Below, one piece after another: positions 9,729 to 17,696 of a stretch of 64,000 nt of DNA. The notes under the pieces were generated by a model. It searched no databases and was not told the DNA's origin. It worked only from the letters and a program-made list of their open reading frames with translations. This DNA comes from Sphingopyxis sp. H115. GTDB taxonomy: Bacteria; Pseudomonadota; Alphaproteobacteria; Sphingomonadales; Sphingomonadaceae. Both the position numbers and the translations under genes were made by a program. Position 1 is the first letter of the stretch; every line of letters starts with the position of its first letter. The DNA is taken from the NCBI RefSeq assembly GCF_001468465.1, contig NZ_LNSA01000014.1, positions 1 through 64,000 on the forward strand, read 5' to 3'.

Positions 9729-10046
9729 ATGACGACGATCAGGGTTTTTACGGCTGCCGTCGCGCTCTTCGCTCTCGCCGCCTGTTCGTCGGTGCCACGC
9801 AACACCGGCACCAGCTACGACTGCGACCGCGGTACGAAGCTGAAGGTCGACTATGTCGGCAACACGGCGATCGTGCGCGTCAACGGCAGGGGCTCGATGG
9901 TGCTGAAACAGACGCCATCGACGGGCGGCGCGGTCTATGAAAGCCGGAAGGGCGCGCGGCTCCAGCGGAACGGCAACGAGGTGACGTGGAACACCGCGCT
10001 GCGCTCGGCGCCCGAAAGCTGCCGGATCGTCTACACCCCGCTCTGA
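9729..10046 (+). CDS. MliC-like lipoprotein (C-type lysozyme inhibitor family)
   Basis: 105 aa. The lipobox is LAAC (Cys about 19). The mature part follows the MliC pattern: YDCDRGTKLKVDYVGNTAIVRV, a central LKQTPSTGGAVYES and a terminal Cys pairing with the YxC cysteine. The key SxSGxxY loop appears as STGGAVYE. MliC/PliC proteins protect peptidoglycan from animal C-type lysozymes. It starts 13 bases after the crystallin-like gene and is probably co-transcribed. Confidence 0.8.
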   Translation: MTTIRVFTAAVALFALAACSSVPRNTGTSYDCDRGTKLKVDYVGNTAIVRVNGRGSMVLKQTPSTGGAVYESRKGARLQRNGNEVTWNTALRSAPESCRIVYTPL

Positions 10047-10055
10047 CGGAGGCGA

Positions 10056-10550
10056 TCAGGGGCGGGCGGGGGCCTTGCAGCCGCGCTCGAGCCCCACGCC
10101 TTTCAAAAAGCCCCGGCGCACGGTTCCCGCGTAGACGGCAAGTGCGTATCGCCGTCTTTCGGCGTTGGCGCCGGTTACCTCGCCGATCAGCCCGCGAAAG
10201 GGAATGATCGAGCCGGCAACCGTCCCGGCAACACGACCGGCGGTTTCCTCGCGCTTCTTCGCCCGGCTCTTGTCGACCTGTTCGTTGACGTCGGCGCCCA
10301 GAACATCGTTCAGTTCGGTAACTTCGCGAATGATCGCGGCGCATTTTCCCATCCCGTCGAGCGAATAGGGATTCTCCTGTATCGCCAGCAATTTCGGCGG
10401 GACCTCCTTGCCGTCAAACGGCTCGGTCACCTCGTTGGCGGTGTCCTTGATCGTCGATTCTTCCGGTGCGCCCTGCTGGGCGTTGGCAGCGGCGGTTCCG
10501 GCCAGCAACACTGCCGCCAGAACGAATAAGGCCTTGTCACGCATGAGCAT
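10056..10550 (-). CDS. Secreted hypothetical protein
   Basis: 164 aa. Signal peptide MLMRDKALFVLAAVLLAGTAAANA with a likely cleavage after ANA. I chose the ATG at 10550 because AGGGGA lies four bases upstream; longer frames add an arginine-rich, non-signal extension. The mature protein has a short acidic region, a pair of cysteines (GKCAAI...RGC), a KSRAKKREETAGRVAGTVAGSIIPF segment with glycine-zipper character and a basic tail. No family recognised. It converges with the MliC-like gene. Confidence 0.7.
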   Translation of the reverse strand: MLMRDKALFVLAAVLLAGTAAANAQQGAPEESTIKDTANEVTEPFDGKEVPPKLLAIQENPYSLDGMGKCAAIIREVTELNDVLGADVNEQVDKSRAKKREETAGRVAGTVAGSIIPFRGLIGEVTGANAERRRYALAVYAGTVRRGFLKGVGLERGCKAPARP

Positions 10551-10611
10551 ATTATCCCCTATCATCTTGCGGACATAACGCGCACGACGGCTTTCGGCTC
10601 CATCGGCGGTG

Positions 10612-11214
10612 TTATACCGGGCGGCGGACGGTGATCTGAACCCACGGCCCTTGCACGCCGTCATAGCCGCCGCCAATACCTTCAGCGAGATCGAGACCAT
10701 CCCAGCGCGCAGATCCACGATACACGGCCTCGAGTTCCTCGCGAGAAAAATAGTTGAAATAGCGGCCGAAACGGTCGCGCCCTTCGCATCCTCCGCCCTT
10801 GTAGCTCGCGAAGTGCAGCCCCCCGGGCTTCAGCGCGCGATGGATGCGCGCAAGGACGTCCGGCAGATCGCCGCGCGGCACATGAAGCAGGCTGGCCGAC
10901 GCCCATATCGCATCGTAGCGGTCGGCAGCCGCCAGTTCGCCGAAGCGCATGACGCGGACCGGCCTTCCCAGCCGAGCTTCGGCCTGTGCCGCGATCTCGG
11001 CCGTGCCGTCGGTCGGCTCGACCGCGAAACCGCGCGCGATCATATACGCGGCGTCACGCCCGCCACCGCACCCGAGTTCTAGGATCGCCGCGCCTTGCGG
11101 CAATCGGTCGAGGAAGGCGTCCAGGTGGCGCGAAACGCCCGACGGCCCCGATGCCGCATAGACCGGCGCTTCGGCCGCGTAAAAGGCAAGGGTCGCGGCG
11201 TCGAAACCGCTCAC
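10612..11214 (-). CDS. Class I SAM-dependent methyltransferase
   Basis: 200 aa. Motif I is ILELGCGGGRDAAYM, followed by the acidic EPTDGTAE after beta2, FGELAAADRYDAIWASASLLHV (motif IV region) and LKPGGLHFASYKGG. The fold and length are like TehB/UbiE-type small methyltransferases. Its start overlaps the stop of the 3-hydroxyacyl-CoA dehydrogenase by four bases, so it is the distal gene of that two-gene operon. Substrate unknown. Confidence 0.85.
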   Translation of the reverse strand: MSGFDAATLAFYAAEAPVYAASGPSGVSRHLDAFLDRLPQGAAILELGCGGGRDAAYMIARGFAVEPTDGTAEIAAQAEARLGRPVRVMRFGELAAADRYDAIWASASLLHVPRGDLPDVLARIHRALKPGGLHFASYKGGGCEGRDRFGRYFNYFSREELEAVYRGSARWDGLDLAEGIGGGYDGVQGPWVQITVRRPV

Positions 11215-12077
11215 CGCGTCGGCACGGGTGCCTCGCCCGTCCAGTCGTAGAAGCCGCGCCCGGCCTTTTTCCCTACCCAGCCGGCATCGACATATTGGAC
11301 AAGCAGGGGCGCGGGACGGAATTTCGGATCTCCGGTGCCGCTGTAGAGCACGCGGATGATTTCGAGGCAGGTGTCAAGACCGATGAAGTCGGCGAGCGTG
11401 ATCGGTCCCATCGGGTGATTGAGACCAAGCCGGCAGCCGGCGTCGATATCCTGCATCGTCGCGACGCCTTCGCCGAGCGCGAACACCGCTTCGTTGATCA
11501 TCGGCATCAGCACGCGGTTGACGATGAAACCGGGGGCGTCGTTGGCGTGGACGATCTCCTTGCCAAGACCGCGGCCATAGGCTTCGACTTTCGACAGCGT
11601 ATCGTCGCTCGTCGCGAGGCCGCGGATCAGTTCGATCAGGCCCATCACGGGCACCGGGTTGAAAAAATGCACCCCGATGAAGCGCGCCGCATCGGGTGCG
11701 GCCTGCGCGAGGCGCGTGATCGGGATCGAGCTGGTGTTCGACGCGAGGATCGCGGTGGCCGAGAGATGCTGGCCGACGCTGGCGAAGATCGTGCGTTTGA
11801 TTTCTTCGCGCTCGGTTGCCGCCTCAATCACCAGGTCGGCGGGTGCGAAGGCGGCATGGTCGGCGACGGGTGCGATGCGGGCGAGCAGCGCGTCGGCATC
11901 GGGCTGCGTCATCTTCTCTTTCGATACCAGCCGGGCGAGCGCCTTGGCGATGCCGGCCTTGCCGGCTTCGGCACGCGTGATGTCGATGTCGGACAGGAGA
12001 ACGTCGTGGCCGGCGCCCGCCGAAACCTGCGCAATTCCCGCACCCATTTGTCCCGCACCGATAACGCCGACGATCAT
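11211..12077 (-). CDS. 3-hydroxybutyryl-CoA dehydrogenase
   Basis: 288 aa from the ATG at 12077, which has AAAGGG six bases upstream; longer frames lack family similarity. It oxidises (S)-3-hydroxyacyl-CoA with NAD+. The Rossmann motif VGVIGAGQMGAGIAQV sits at the N-terminus. The catalytic dyad region FIGVHFFNPVPVMGLIELI holds the His, and the Glu appears as EIVRG-like 'LIELIRG'. NDAPGFIVNRVLMPMINEA and GCRLGLNHPMGPITLADFIGLD follow. It is a stand-alone enzyme without a hydratase domain and pairs with a methyltransferase gene. Confidence 0.93.
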   Translation of the reverse strand: MIVGVIGAGQMGAGIAQVSAGAGHDVLLSDIDITRAEAGKAGIAKALARLVSKEKMTQPDADALLARIAPVADHAAFAPADLVIEAATEREEIKRTIFASVGQHLSATAILASNTSSIPITRLAQAAPDAARFIGVHFFNPVPVMGLIELIRGLATSDDTLSKVEAYGRGLGKEIVHANDAPGFIVNRVLMPMINEAVFALGEGVATMQDIDAGCRLGLNHPMGPITLADFIGLDTCLEIIRVLYSGTGDPKFRPAPLLVQYVDAGWVGKKAGRGFYDWTGEAPVPTR

Positions 12078-12147
12078 GATATGCCCTTTCGCTGGAAGCC
12101 TTGCCCGTGCCCCTACGGCTTGCGGCCCTCGCGTCAAGGGCAGAGCG

Positions 12148-13140
12148 TCAGGGTGCCGAGCGGAACTCGGTCGCTTTCGCGAGGATCAGCGCAAAGGCGG
12201 GCTCGGCATCGTCCCATGTCGCAATCGGGGTCCAGCCGCCGGCGCGGAGCAGCAGGTTTGCGTCGCGTGGTCCATATTTATGGCTGTTTTCGCTATGGAT
12301 CGTCTCGCCCTTCGCCATATGATAGGCGTGGCCGTCGATCGTGAAATCCATTTCGCAGGCGGCGACGAGGTGCATTTCGATGCGCGCGTGAACATCGTCC
12401 CAGACCGCGCGATGGCTGAAATTCTCGACCGCTATATCGCCGCCGAGTTCGCGGTTGATCCGTTCGAGAAGGTTAAGGTTGAACGCCGCCGTCACTCCCG
12501 CCGGATCGTCATAGGCGGTTTCGAGTATGCCGATGTCCTTGATCCGGTCGATACCGATAAGCATCAGCGACCCGTCGCCGAGCGCCGCACGCCAGTTACG
12601 GAGCAGGTCGATCGCGCTTCGCGCCACCATGTTCCCGATCGTCGACCCCGGGAAGAAACCAAGTTTCGGGAGCGCGCATATTTCGCGCGGCAATTCGACG
12701 CGCTGGGTAAAGTCGGCCTCCACCGGATAGATAGCGAGCCTGGGAAAGCGCTCCGCGAGCGCCTCTGCGCTGTCGCGGAGGAAATCGCCCGAAATATCGA
12801 CCGGAACATAGGCGGCGGGGTCGATCGCATCGAGGAGCAACGGGGTCTTGGTCGAGCTGCCCGAGCCAAGTTCGACGACCGCGCGCGCCGGCCCGATCGC
12901 CGCGGCAATGTCCGCGGCGTGGCGCGTCAGCAGGTCGGTTTCGCTGCGCGTCGGATAATATTCGGGGAGCGCCGTGATGTCTTCGAACAGCGCCGAACCG
13001 GTCGCGTCGTAGAACCAGCGCGCGGGAATTGCCTTTTGATCTTGCGACAGTCCAGCGTGGACGTCGGCGCGAAAGGCGATGTCGACGCCCGCGTCATCCG
13101 CCGAAACCTGACGAAGGTTGCGCACAACACCCATGGTCAA
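12148..13140 (-). CDS. egtD: L-histidine N-alpha-methyltransferase (ergothioneine biosynthesis)
   Basis: 330 aa, typical of EgtD (about 320). It trimethylates histidine to hercynine with SAM. Family markers: RWFYDATGSALFEDIT (residues about 41-56), PEYYPTRSE, the SAM loop ELGSGSSTKT (90-99), YVPVDISGDFL and GSTIGNM. The C-terminal AYHMAKGETIHSENSHKY carries the conserved Glu-Ser contacts for histidine. The start overlaps the egtB stop by four bases (ATGG/TGA), so the pair is translationally coupled. Confidence 0.95.
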   Translation of the reverse strand: MTMGVVRNLRQVSADDAGVDIAFRADVHAGLSQDQKAIPARWFYDATGSALFEDITALPEYYPTRSETDLLTRHAADIAAAIGPARAVVELGSGSSTKTPLLLDAIDPAAYVPVDISGDFLRDSAEALAERFPRLAIYPVEADFTQRVELPREICALPKLGFFPGSTIGNMVARSAIDLLRNWRAALGDGSLMLIGIDRIKDIGILETAYDDPAGVTAAFNLNLLERINRELGGDIAVENFSHRAVWDDVHARIEMHLVAACEMDFTIDGHAYHMAKGETIHSENSHKYGPRDANLLLRAGGWTPIATWDDAEPAFALILAKATEFRSAP

Positions 13141-14402
13141 AGATCTTTCGCTAGGCGCAGGCCAGTGAACTGCCAGCGCTGGTGAGGATAGAAGAAATTG
13201 CGGTACGACGCGCGCATATGGCCGCGCGGCGTCGCGCAGCTGCCGCCACGGAGCACGAACTGGCCGCTCATGAACTTGCCATTATATTCGCCGACCGCGC
13301 CGGGCGCGGCGCGGAAACCCGGGTACGGGCGATAGGCGCTGCCGGTCCATTCCCACACGCTGCCGAACATCTGTTGCAGCCCTATGTCATCGACCGCAGG
13401 CAGGGGCTGGACCGCACCGGCGGCATCGAGTTGCTGCCCGTCGGCGGAATCGAAGGAGGCAGCCGCCGCTTCCCATTCCTGTTCGGTCGGCAGCCGCGCG
13501 CCGGCCCAGCTCGCAAAGGCATCGGCCTCGAAGAAACTGATGTGCGTCACCGGCGCGGCACGTTCGATCTCGCGCCACCCGGCGAGGGTGAAGTTCCGGC
13601 CCTCGCGCCAATAGGCGGGCGCTTCGACAGCCTCGGCCTGCACCCATGCCCAGCCGTCGCTGAGCCAGAGCGAGGGGGTGCGATAGCCGCCGTCGGCGAT
13701 GAATTCCTGCCATTCGCCGTTGTTGACCGGGCGGTTCGCGAGCGCGTGCGGCGTCAGCAGCACTTCGTGGCGCGGTCCCTCGCAGTCGAAGGCGAAGCCG
13801 CCACCGCCATTGCCGATCGCGACGATCCCTTCGGCACCCTTGACCCAATTCATGGCGGAAAACTGCCGAACTTCACGCGTGATCGGCGTGTCCCACACCG
13901 CCGGGCCGAGCGGGTTTTGCGCAAAAAGATGCTTGATGTCAGTGAGCAGCAATTCCTGATGCTGCTGCTCGTGATGGATGCCCAGCTCGATCAGTGCCAG
14001 CGCGCTCGCCGGAAGATCGGGCAGCGCGTTCTGGACCGCGGCGTCGACATGTGCGCGCCAGACGCACACGTCTTCGAGCGACGGACGCGTCAGCAGGCCG
14101 CGATGCGGGCGGGCGTGGCGGGGGCCTTCGGCTTCATAATAGGAGTTGAAAAGATAGGGGTAACGCGTGTCGAAAAGCGCGTAGCCCGGCACATGATCGC
14201 GCAGGACGAAGGTTTCGAGGAACCATGTCGTGTGGGCAAGGTGCCATTTGGCGGGCGAGGCGTCGGGCATCGATTGCGCGCTGGCGTCGGCGTCGGAAAG
14301 CATCGCGACAAGATCGAGCGACAATCTCCGCGTCGCAGCGAAGCGGCGGGTCAGCGCCTCGATCGGGTCGGTGCGGGTCGAAGCGTCAGTGCGGCTGGCC
14401 AT
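13137..14402 (-). CDS. egtB: Ergothioneine sulfoxide synthase EgtB (DinB-like + FGE-sulfatase domain)
   Basis: 421 aa. This non-heme iron enzyme forms the C-S bond between hercynine and a thiol donor. The N-terminal DinB-like bundle carries the likely iron ligands His57 (KWHLAHTTWF) and His144/His148 (HHEQQHQE). The FGE-sulfatase domain runs from about 180 to the end (AFDCEGPRHEVLL, RLPTEQEWEAAA, GSVWEWTGSAYRPYPGF, FVLRGGSCATPRGH). No egtA, egtC or egtE lies nearby, so the thiol donor may be cysteine rather than gamma-glutamylcysteine (inference). The promoter region upstream carries a LexA-like box. Confidence 0.94.
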   Translation of the reverse strand: MASRTDASTRTDPIEALTRRFAATRRLSLDLVAMLSDADASAQSMPDASPAKWHLAHTTWFLETFVLRDHVPGYALFDTRYPYLFNSYYEAEGPRHARPHRGLLTRPSLEDVCVWRAHVDAAVQNALPDLPASALALIELGIHHEQQHQELLLTDIKHLFAQNPLGPAVWDTPITREVRQFSAMNWVKGAEGIVAIGNGGGGFAFDCEGPRHEVLLTPHALANRPVNNGEWQEFIADGGYRTPSLWLSDGWAWVQAEAVEAPAYWREGRNFTLAGWREIERAAPVTHISFFEADAFASWAGARLPTEQEWEAAAASFDSADGQQLDAAGAVQPLPAVDDIGLQQMFGSVWEWTGSAYRPYPGFRAAPGAVGEYNGKFMSGQFVLRGGSCATPRGHMRASYRNFFYPHQRWQFTGLRLAKDL

Positions 14403-14448
14403 GCTAAGACAATCCCCCGAGGTGCGATTCGGTTTCGCGGTTCACCTG

Positions 14449-14492
14449 ATTATGGTTACAGCGCGAGGCAAAGTCTAGAACATTAAGGGAAC
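14449..14492 (-). promoter_or_regulatory. Candidate egtB promoter with abutting LexA-like box
   Basis: Read on the minus strand: GTTCCCTTAATGTTC (14492-14478) fits the alphaproteobacterial SOS pattern GTTC-N7-GTTC. TAGACT (14477-14472, four of six for -35), a 17-base spacer and CATAAT (14454-14449, five of six for -10) follow. The egtB ATG is 47 bases further on. The box shares GAACAT....GGAACA with the box before imuA at 63555. A chance match to the core alone is quite possible in 64 kb; the position and the shared flanks raise the odds. Confidence 0.5.
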
Positions 14493-14527
14493 ATTGTTCG
14501 TCTCGCGCCTTCGCGAGGCGACCGAAA

Positions 14528-15109
14528 TCAACGCGTCGCGCCGGGTTTCCAGAGGATGTCGCCACCCGCGGCGGCGTTGAGGTGGCGTGTGAGCACGAAG
14601 AGATGGTCCGACAGGCGGTTGAGATAAGCGAGCGCGAGCGGGTTGAGGTCGCGTTCCGCCCCCGCTGCCACGCCCGCGCGTTCGGCGCGGCGCGTCACCG
14701 TGCGCGCGAGGTGAAGCCGGGCGGCGGCTTCTGTGCCGCCGGGGAGGATGAAGCTTTTGAGCGCACCCAGCGCCACGTTCATCGCATCGATCTCGTCCTC
14801 CAGCCTAGCGATCTGGCCGGGCACGATGCGCAGCGCCATGTCGTGCGGGCCGAAACCGAACTGGATGTCGGGCGGGGTCGCAAGGTCCGCGCCGAGGTCG
14901 AACAGCTCGTTCTGGATGCGGGTGAGCATCGCGGCCTCGTCGCTCGCCGGATCGAGCGCGGCGGCGGCGATGCCGACCGCGCTGTTCGCTTCGTCGACGT
15001 CGCCGATCGCCGCCATCAGCGCGTCGGACTTGGCAATGCGCGAACCGTCGACGAGGCCGGTGGTGCCGTCGTCGCCGGTGCGCGTGTAGATCTTGTTGAG
15101 TTTGACCAT
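14528..15109 (-). CDS. Cob(I)yrinic acid a,c-diamide adenosyltransferase (PduO type)
   Basis: 193 aa. It transfers adenosyl from ATP to cob(I)alamin. PduO-type signature: the N-terminal ATP-binding KIYTRTGDDGTTGLVDGSRIAKSD, then IGDVDEANSAVG, FDLGADLATP, FILPGGTEAAARLHLARTVTRRAER and the terminal LNRLSDHLFVLTRHLN. It is the distal gene of a three-gene operon with gluQRS and the HIG1-like gene. No cobalamin riboswitch is visible in front of it. Confidence 0.94.
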   Translation of the reverse strand: MVKLNKIYTRTGDDGTTGLVDGSRIAKSDALMAAIGDVDEANSAVGIAAAALDPASDEAAMLTRIQNELFDLGADLATPPDIQFGFGPHDMALRIVPGQIARLEDEIDAMNVALGALKSFILPGGTEAAARLHLARTVTRRAERAGVAAGAERDLNPLALAYLNRLSDHLFVLTRHLNAAAGGDILWKPGATR

Positions 15110-15118
15110 CGCCGCAGC

Positions 15119-15343
15119 TTAGCTGCCCGCGGCGAGCAAGCCGATCAGCACGAGCAGGATGATCGTGATCGCCTGCCATTTGACGCGCGACATCATCATC
15201 TTGTTCTGCATCACCTGATTCTCGTGAACCGTGCCGTCCATCTGGGCCTTGTGCCCTTGCGAGAAATAGAAGAGCCCCCGCGCGAGCGAGAAGAGGACGA
15301 AGCCGGCGGCGATCACGACGCCAAGGACGAGCAGGATTTCCAT
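15119..15343 (-). CDS. HIG1-like twin-transmembrane protein
   Basis: 74 aa with two hydrophobic segments (LLVLGVVIAAGFVLFSLARGLF and WQAITIILLVLIGLLAAG). They flank a polar loop that ends in the HIG1-like NKMMMSRVKWQ. Small HIG1-domain ('hypoxia-induced') proteins in alphaproteobacteria and mitochondria associate with respiratory complexes; a role here is inferred only. It sits 9 bases from each neighbour between gluQRS and the cobalamin adenosyltransferase gene. Confidence 0.8.
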   Translation of the reverse strand: MEILLVLGVVIAAGFVLFSLARGLFYFSQGHKAQMDGTVHENQVMQNKMMMSRVKWQAITIILLVLIGLLAAGS

Positions 15344-15352
15344 AGCCTCTAT

Positions 15353-16210
15353 TTAGGGATTTTGCAGTGAATAGCCAGCAGGAAGCCTGTCGACCGCCAG
15401 ATCGGCGGCGAGCCGACGGCCATCGATGCCCGCTTCGCGCAGCGATTTCAACGACGCCGCGGCATCGCGCTTGGCGAGCCTTTTGCCGTCGGGGCCGCAG
15501 ACGAGTGCGTGATGGCGGTAGATCGGCGTCGGCAGCCCGAGCAGCGCCTGCAGCAGCCGGTGGACGTCGGTCGAGGCGACTAGGTCGGCGCCGCGAACGA
15601 CGTGCGTTATCCCCATAGCCGCGTCGTCGAGCGTGCTTGCGAGGTGATAGGAGGCGGGTGCATCCTTGCGCGCGAGGACGATATCGCCGTGCGCGGCGGG
15701 GTCGGCGACGCGGTGCCCCTGCCCCGCCTCATCCCACGCAAGCTCGCCCGCCAGCGCGGCAGCGCGCGCCATGTCGAGGCGCCAGCAATGCGGCTCGTCC
15801 GCCATGCGCCGTTCGCGTTCGACCGCGGGCAGATTGCGGCAGGTGCCGGGATAGATCGCACCCGACGGACCGTGCGGCGCCGACAGGCTGGCGGCGATAT
15901 CGGCGCGGGTACAGAAGCAGGGATAGACAAGGCCCTGCGCCCGAAGCCGATCGAGCGCAGCGGCATAATCGCTGAGCCGGTCCGACTGGCGCAGCGGATC
16001 GCCGTCCCAGTCGAGGCCGAGCCACGCCAGGTCGGCAAGCGCCGCCGCGACATAATCCTCGCGCGAACGGCTGCCATCGATATCGTCGATGCGCAGCAGA
16101 AAACGCCCGCCCGCCGCACGCGCCGCGTCATGCGCCAAAACCGCGCTATAGGCATGGCCGAGGTGCAACTCGCCGGTCGGGCTCGGGGCGAAACGGGTCA
16201 GCATGGTCAT
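15353..16210 (-). CDS. gluQRS: Glutamyl-Q tRNA(Asp) synthetase
   Basis: 285 aa, the short tRNA-anticodon-domain-lacking GluRS paralogue that glutamylates queuosine in tRNA(Asp). The class I HIGH motif appears as HLGHA in RFAPSPTGELHLGHAYSA, and the KMSKS-like motif as KRLAKRD. The zinc-site cysteines are in YPCFCTRADI and YPGTC. It fits with the queuosine-precursor transporter elsewhere in this window. It starts the gluQRS-HIG1-cobO operon. Confidence 0.95.
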   Translation of the reverse strand: MTMLTRFAPSPTGELHLGHAYSAVLAHDAARAAGGRFLLRIDDIDGSRSREDYVAAALADLAWLGLDWDGDPLRQSDRLSDYAAALDRLRAQGLVYPCFCTRADIAASLSAPHGPSGAIYPGTCRNLPAVERERRMADEPHCWRLDMARAAALAGELAWDEAGQGHRVADPAAHGDIVLARKDAPASYHLASTLDDAAMGITHVVRGADLVASTDVHRLLQALLGLPTPIYRHHALVCGPDGKRLAKRDAAASLKSLREAGIDGRRLAADLAVDRLPAGYSLQNP

Positions 16211-16329
16211 CGCAATGAATCCATATGCTGTGGCGAGTCAAAGGCAATCATTCCATATCTTGCGGGCAGAAGCCCCTTGACGCCAGAATCTGATGCGGCA
16301 TGTAATGATGGTGTCACGCGCGGGAGGCA

Positions 16330-16941
16330 GTGGCGCGCCATCCCGTGAAGAAATGGGGGCAGCGTTACCAAGCCATGTTTCATCCCGATCTTGCCCGGCA
16401 TCCCGATAGCTGTCCGGCGCTCGTTCTCAACGCCGATTACACGCCGCTGAGCTATTATCCGCTGAGCCTCTGGCCCTGGCAGACCGCGGTGAAGGCCGTT
16501 TTCCTCGACCGCGTCACCATCGTCGAAAATTACGAGCGCGAAATCCATTCGCCGACGCGGACGATGCCGATCCCCAGCGTCATTGCGCTACGCCAATATG
16601 TGAAGCCGTCGGAGCATCCGGCATTCACGCGCTTCAATCTGTTCCTGCGCGACCGTTTCGCGTGCCAATATTGCGGGTCGGGCAAGGATCTGACCTTTGA
16701 CCATGTCGTGCCGCGACGCCTGGGCGGGCGCACGACATGGGAAAATGTCGCGACCGCGTGCGCGCCGTGCAACCTGAAAAAAGGCGGCCGCACGCCGCAA
16801 CAGGCGCATATGCCGCTCTATCGCCAACCGTGGCGCCCGACGAGCTGGCAGCTGCAGGACAATGGCCGCGCCTTTCCGCCCAATTATCTGCACACAAGCT
16901 GGATCGACTGGCTCTATTGGGACGTTGAACTGGAAGGCTGA
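16330..16941 (+). CDS. HNH endonuclease family protein
   Basis: Up to 203 aa. The C-terminal HNH module contains the zinc-type CQYC...CAPC knuckles and the catalytic segment LTFDHVVPRRLGGRTTWENVATAC, then NLKKGG. The N-terminal LVLNADYTPLSYYPLSLWPWQTAVKAVF is typical of chromosomal HNH proteins widespread in alphaproteobacteria, which are not restriction enzymes. The start is uncertain: GTG at 16330 has GGGAGG only two bases upstream, GTG 16345 lies 17 bases from it, and ATG 16375 begins the conserved MFHPDL. Cellular role unknown. Confidence 0.85.
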   Translation: MARHPVKKWGQRYQAMFHPDLARHPDSCPALVLNADYTPLSYYPLSLWPWQTAVKAVFLDRVTIVENYEREIHSPTRTMPIPSVIALRQYVKPSEHPAFTRFNLFLRDRFACQYCGSGKDLTFDHVVPRRLGGRTTWENVATACAPCNLKKGGRTPQQAHMPLYRQPWRPTSWQLQDNGRAFPPNYLHTSWIDWLYWDVELEG

Positions 16942-17022
16942 CGGGCACACAACAGGCGCGACAGCATGGGTTCACCTCGATGGCATTAGGCGCCCGCCAA
17001 CCATCGAAAAAGGAGAAACATC

Positions 17023-17451
17023 ATGGTTCGCATCACCCGCGTTCTCGCCGTCAGTGCAATCGCCGCCCCGCTACTCGCCGCCTGCGCGACGATCATGCCG
17101 CCGTCGGAAGCGCCGGTGTCGGTCACGGGCAATATCACCTATCGCGAGCGCATGGCACTGCCCCCCACCGCGCAGGTCGAAATCCAGCTCGCCGACGTTA
17201 GCCTGATGGACGCGCCGTCGAAGACGATCGCGCAGCAGTCGTTCACCGCCGACGGCCGGCAGGTGCCCTTCGCCTTTTCGCTGACCGTCGACGAGCGGAA
17301 GCTCGACCCGCGCGGCCGCTATTCGGTCTCGGCGCGCATCACCGACGCATCGGGCCGGCTGATGTTCATTACCGATACGCATAATGGCGTGACCTTCGAT
17401 GGCCGCCCGCGGATCGACATGGGCACGCTGGTCATGGTTCGGACGCGTTAG
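17023..17451 (+). CDS. YbaY-like lipoprotein
   Basis: 142 aa. The signal sequence ends in the lipobox LAAC (Cys about 21). The mature domain (SVTGNITYRERMALPPTAQVEIQLADVS...PFAFSLTVDERKLDPRGRYSVSARITD) matches the YbaY/YscW-type beta-sandwich (glycoprotein/polysaccharide metabolism family) of unknown function. A strong AAAGGAG sits just before the ATG. Monocistronic. Confidence 0.85.
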   Translation: MVRITRVLAVSAIAAPLLAACATIMPPSEAPVSVTGNITYRERMALPPTAQVEIQLADVSLMDAPSKTIAQQSFTADGRQVPFAFSLTVDERKLDPRGRYSVSARITDASGRLMFITDTHNGVTFDGRPRIDMGTLVMVRTR

Positions 17452-17696
17452 GCGTCGGACAAATCCGCCGAACGAGCGACTGCCGGAGGCCGGGAAGGAA
17501 GCACAGCCGCCCTTCCAGCCCGTGATGGCATAGCTCGTCGCCGGCGATTCGCATCGGTCCGCGTAATTCTGTTACATTCGATCGCACCTCGGCGATCGAT
17601 ACGGAAACGCCCTGCTCAGTCGGAACGCACTGATATAACGCGCGCATAGCTATGCGCGGCTTGACCCTGCATCTTCGCAGGTGCAGCAAGCGGCGC

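Noticed and set aside
7439..9811. Very long open frame (about 790 codons) on the minus strand across the nucleoside transporter and crystallin-like genes.
   Set aside because: It is antisense to two well-supported genes and its composition is Arg/His/Asp-rich without domains, the usual shadow of GC-rich coding DNA.
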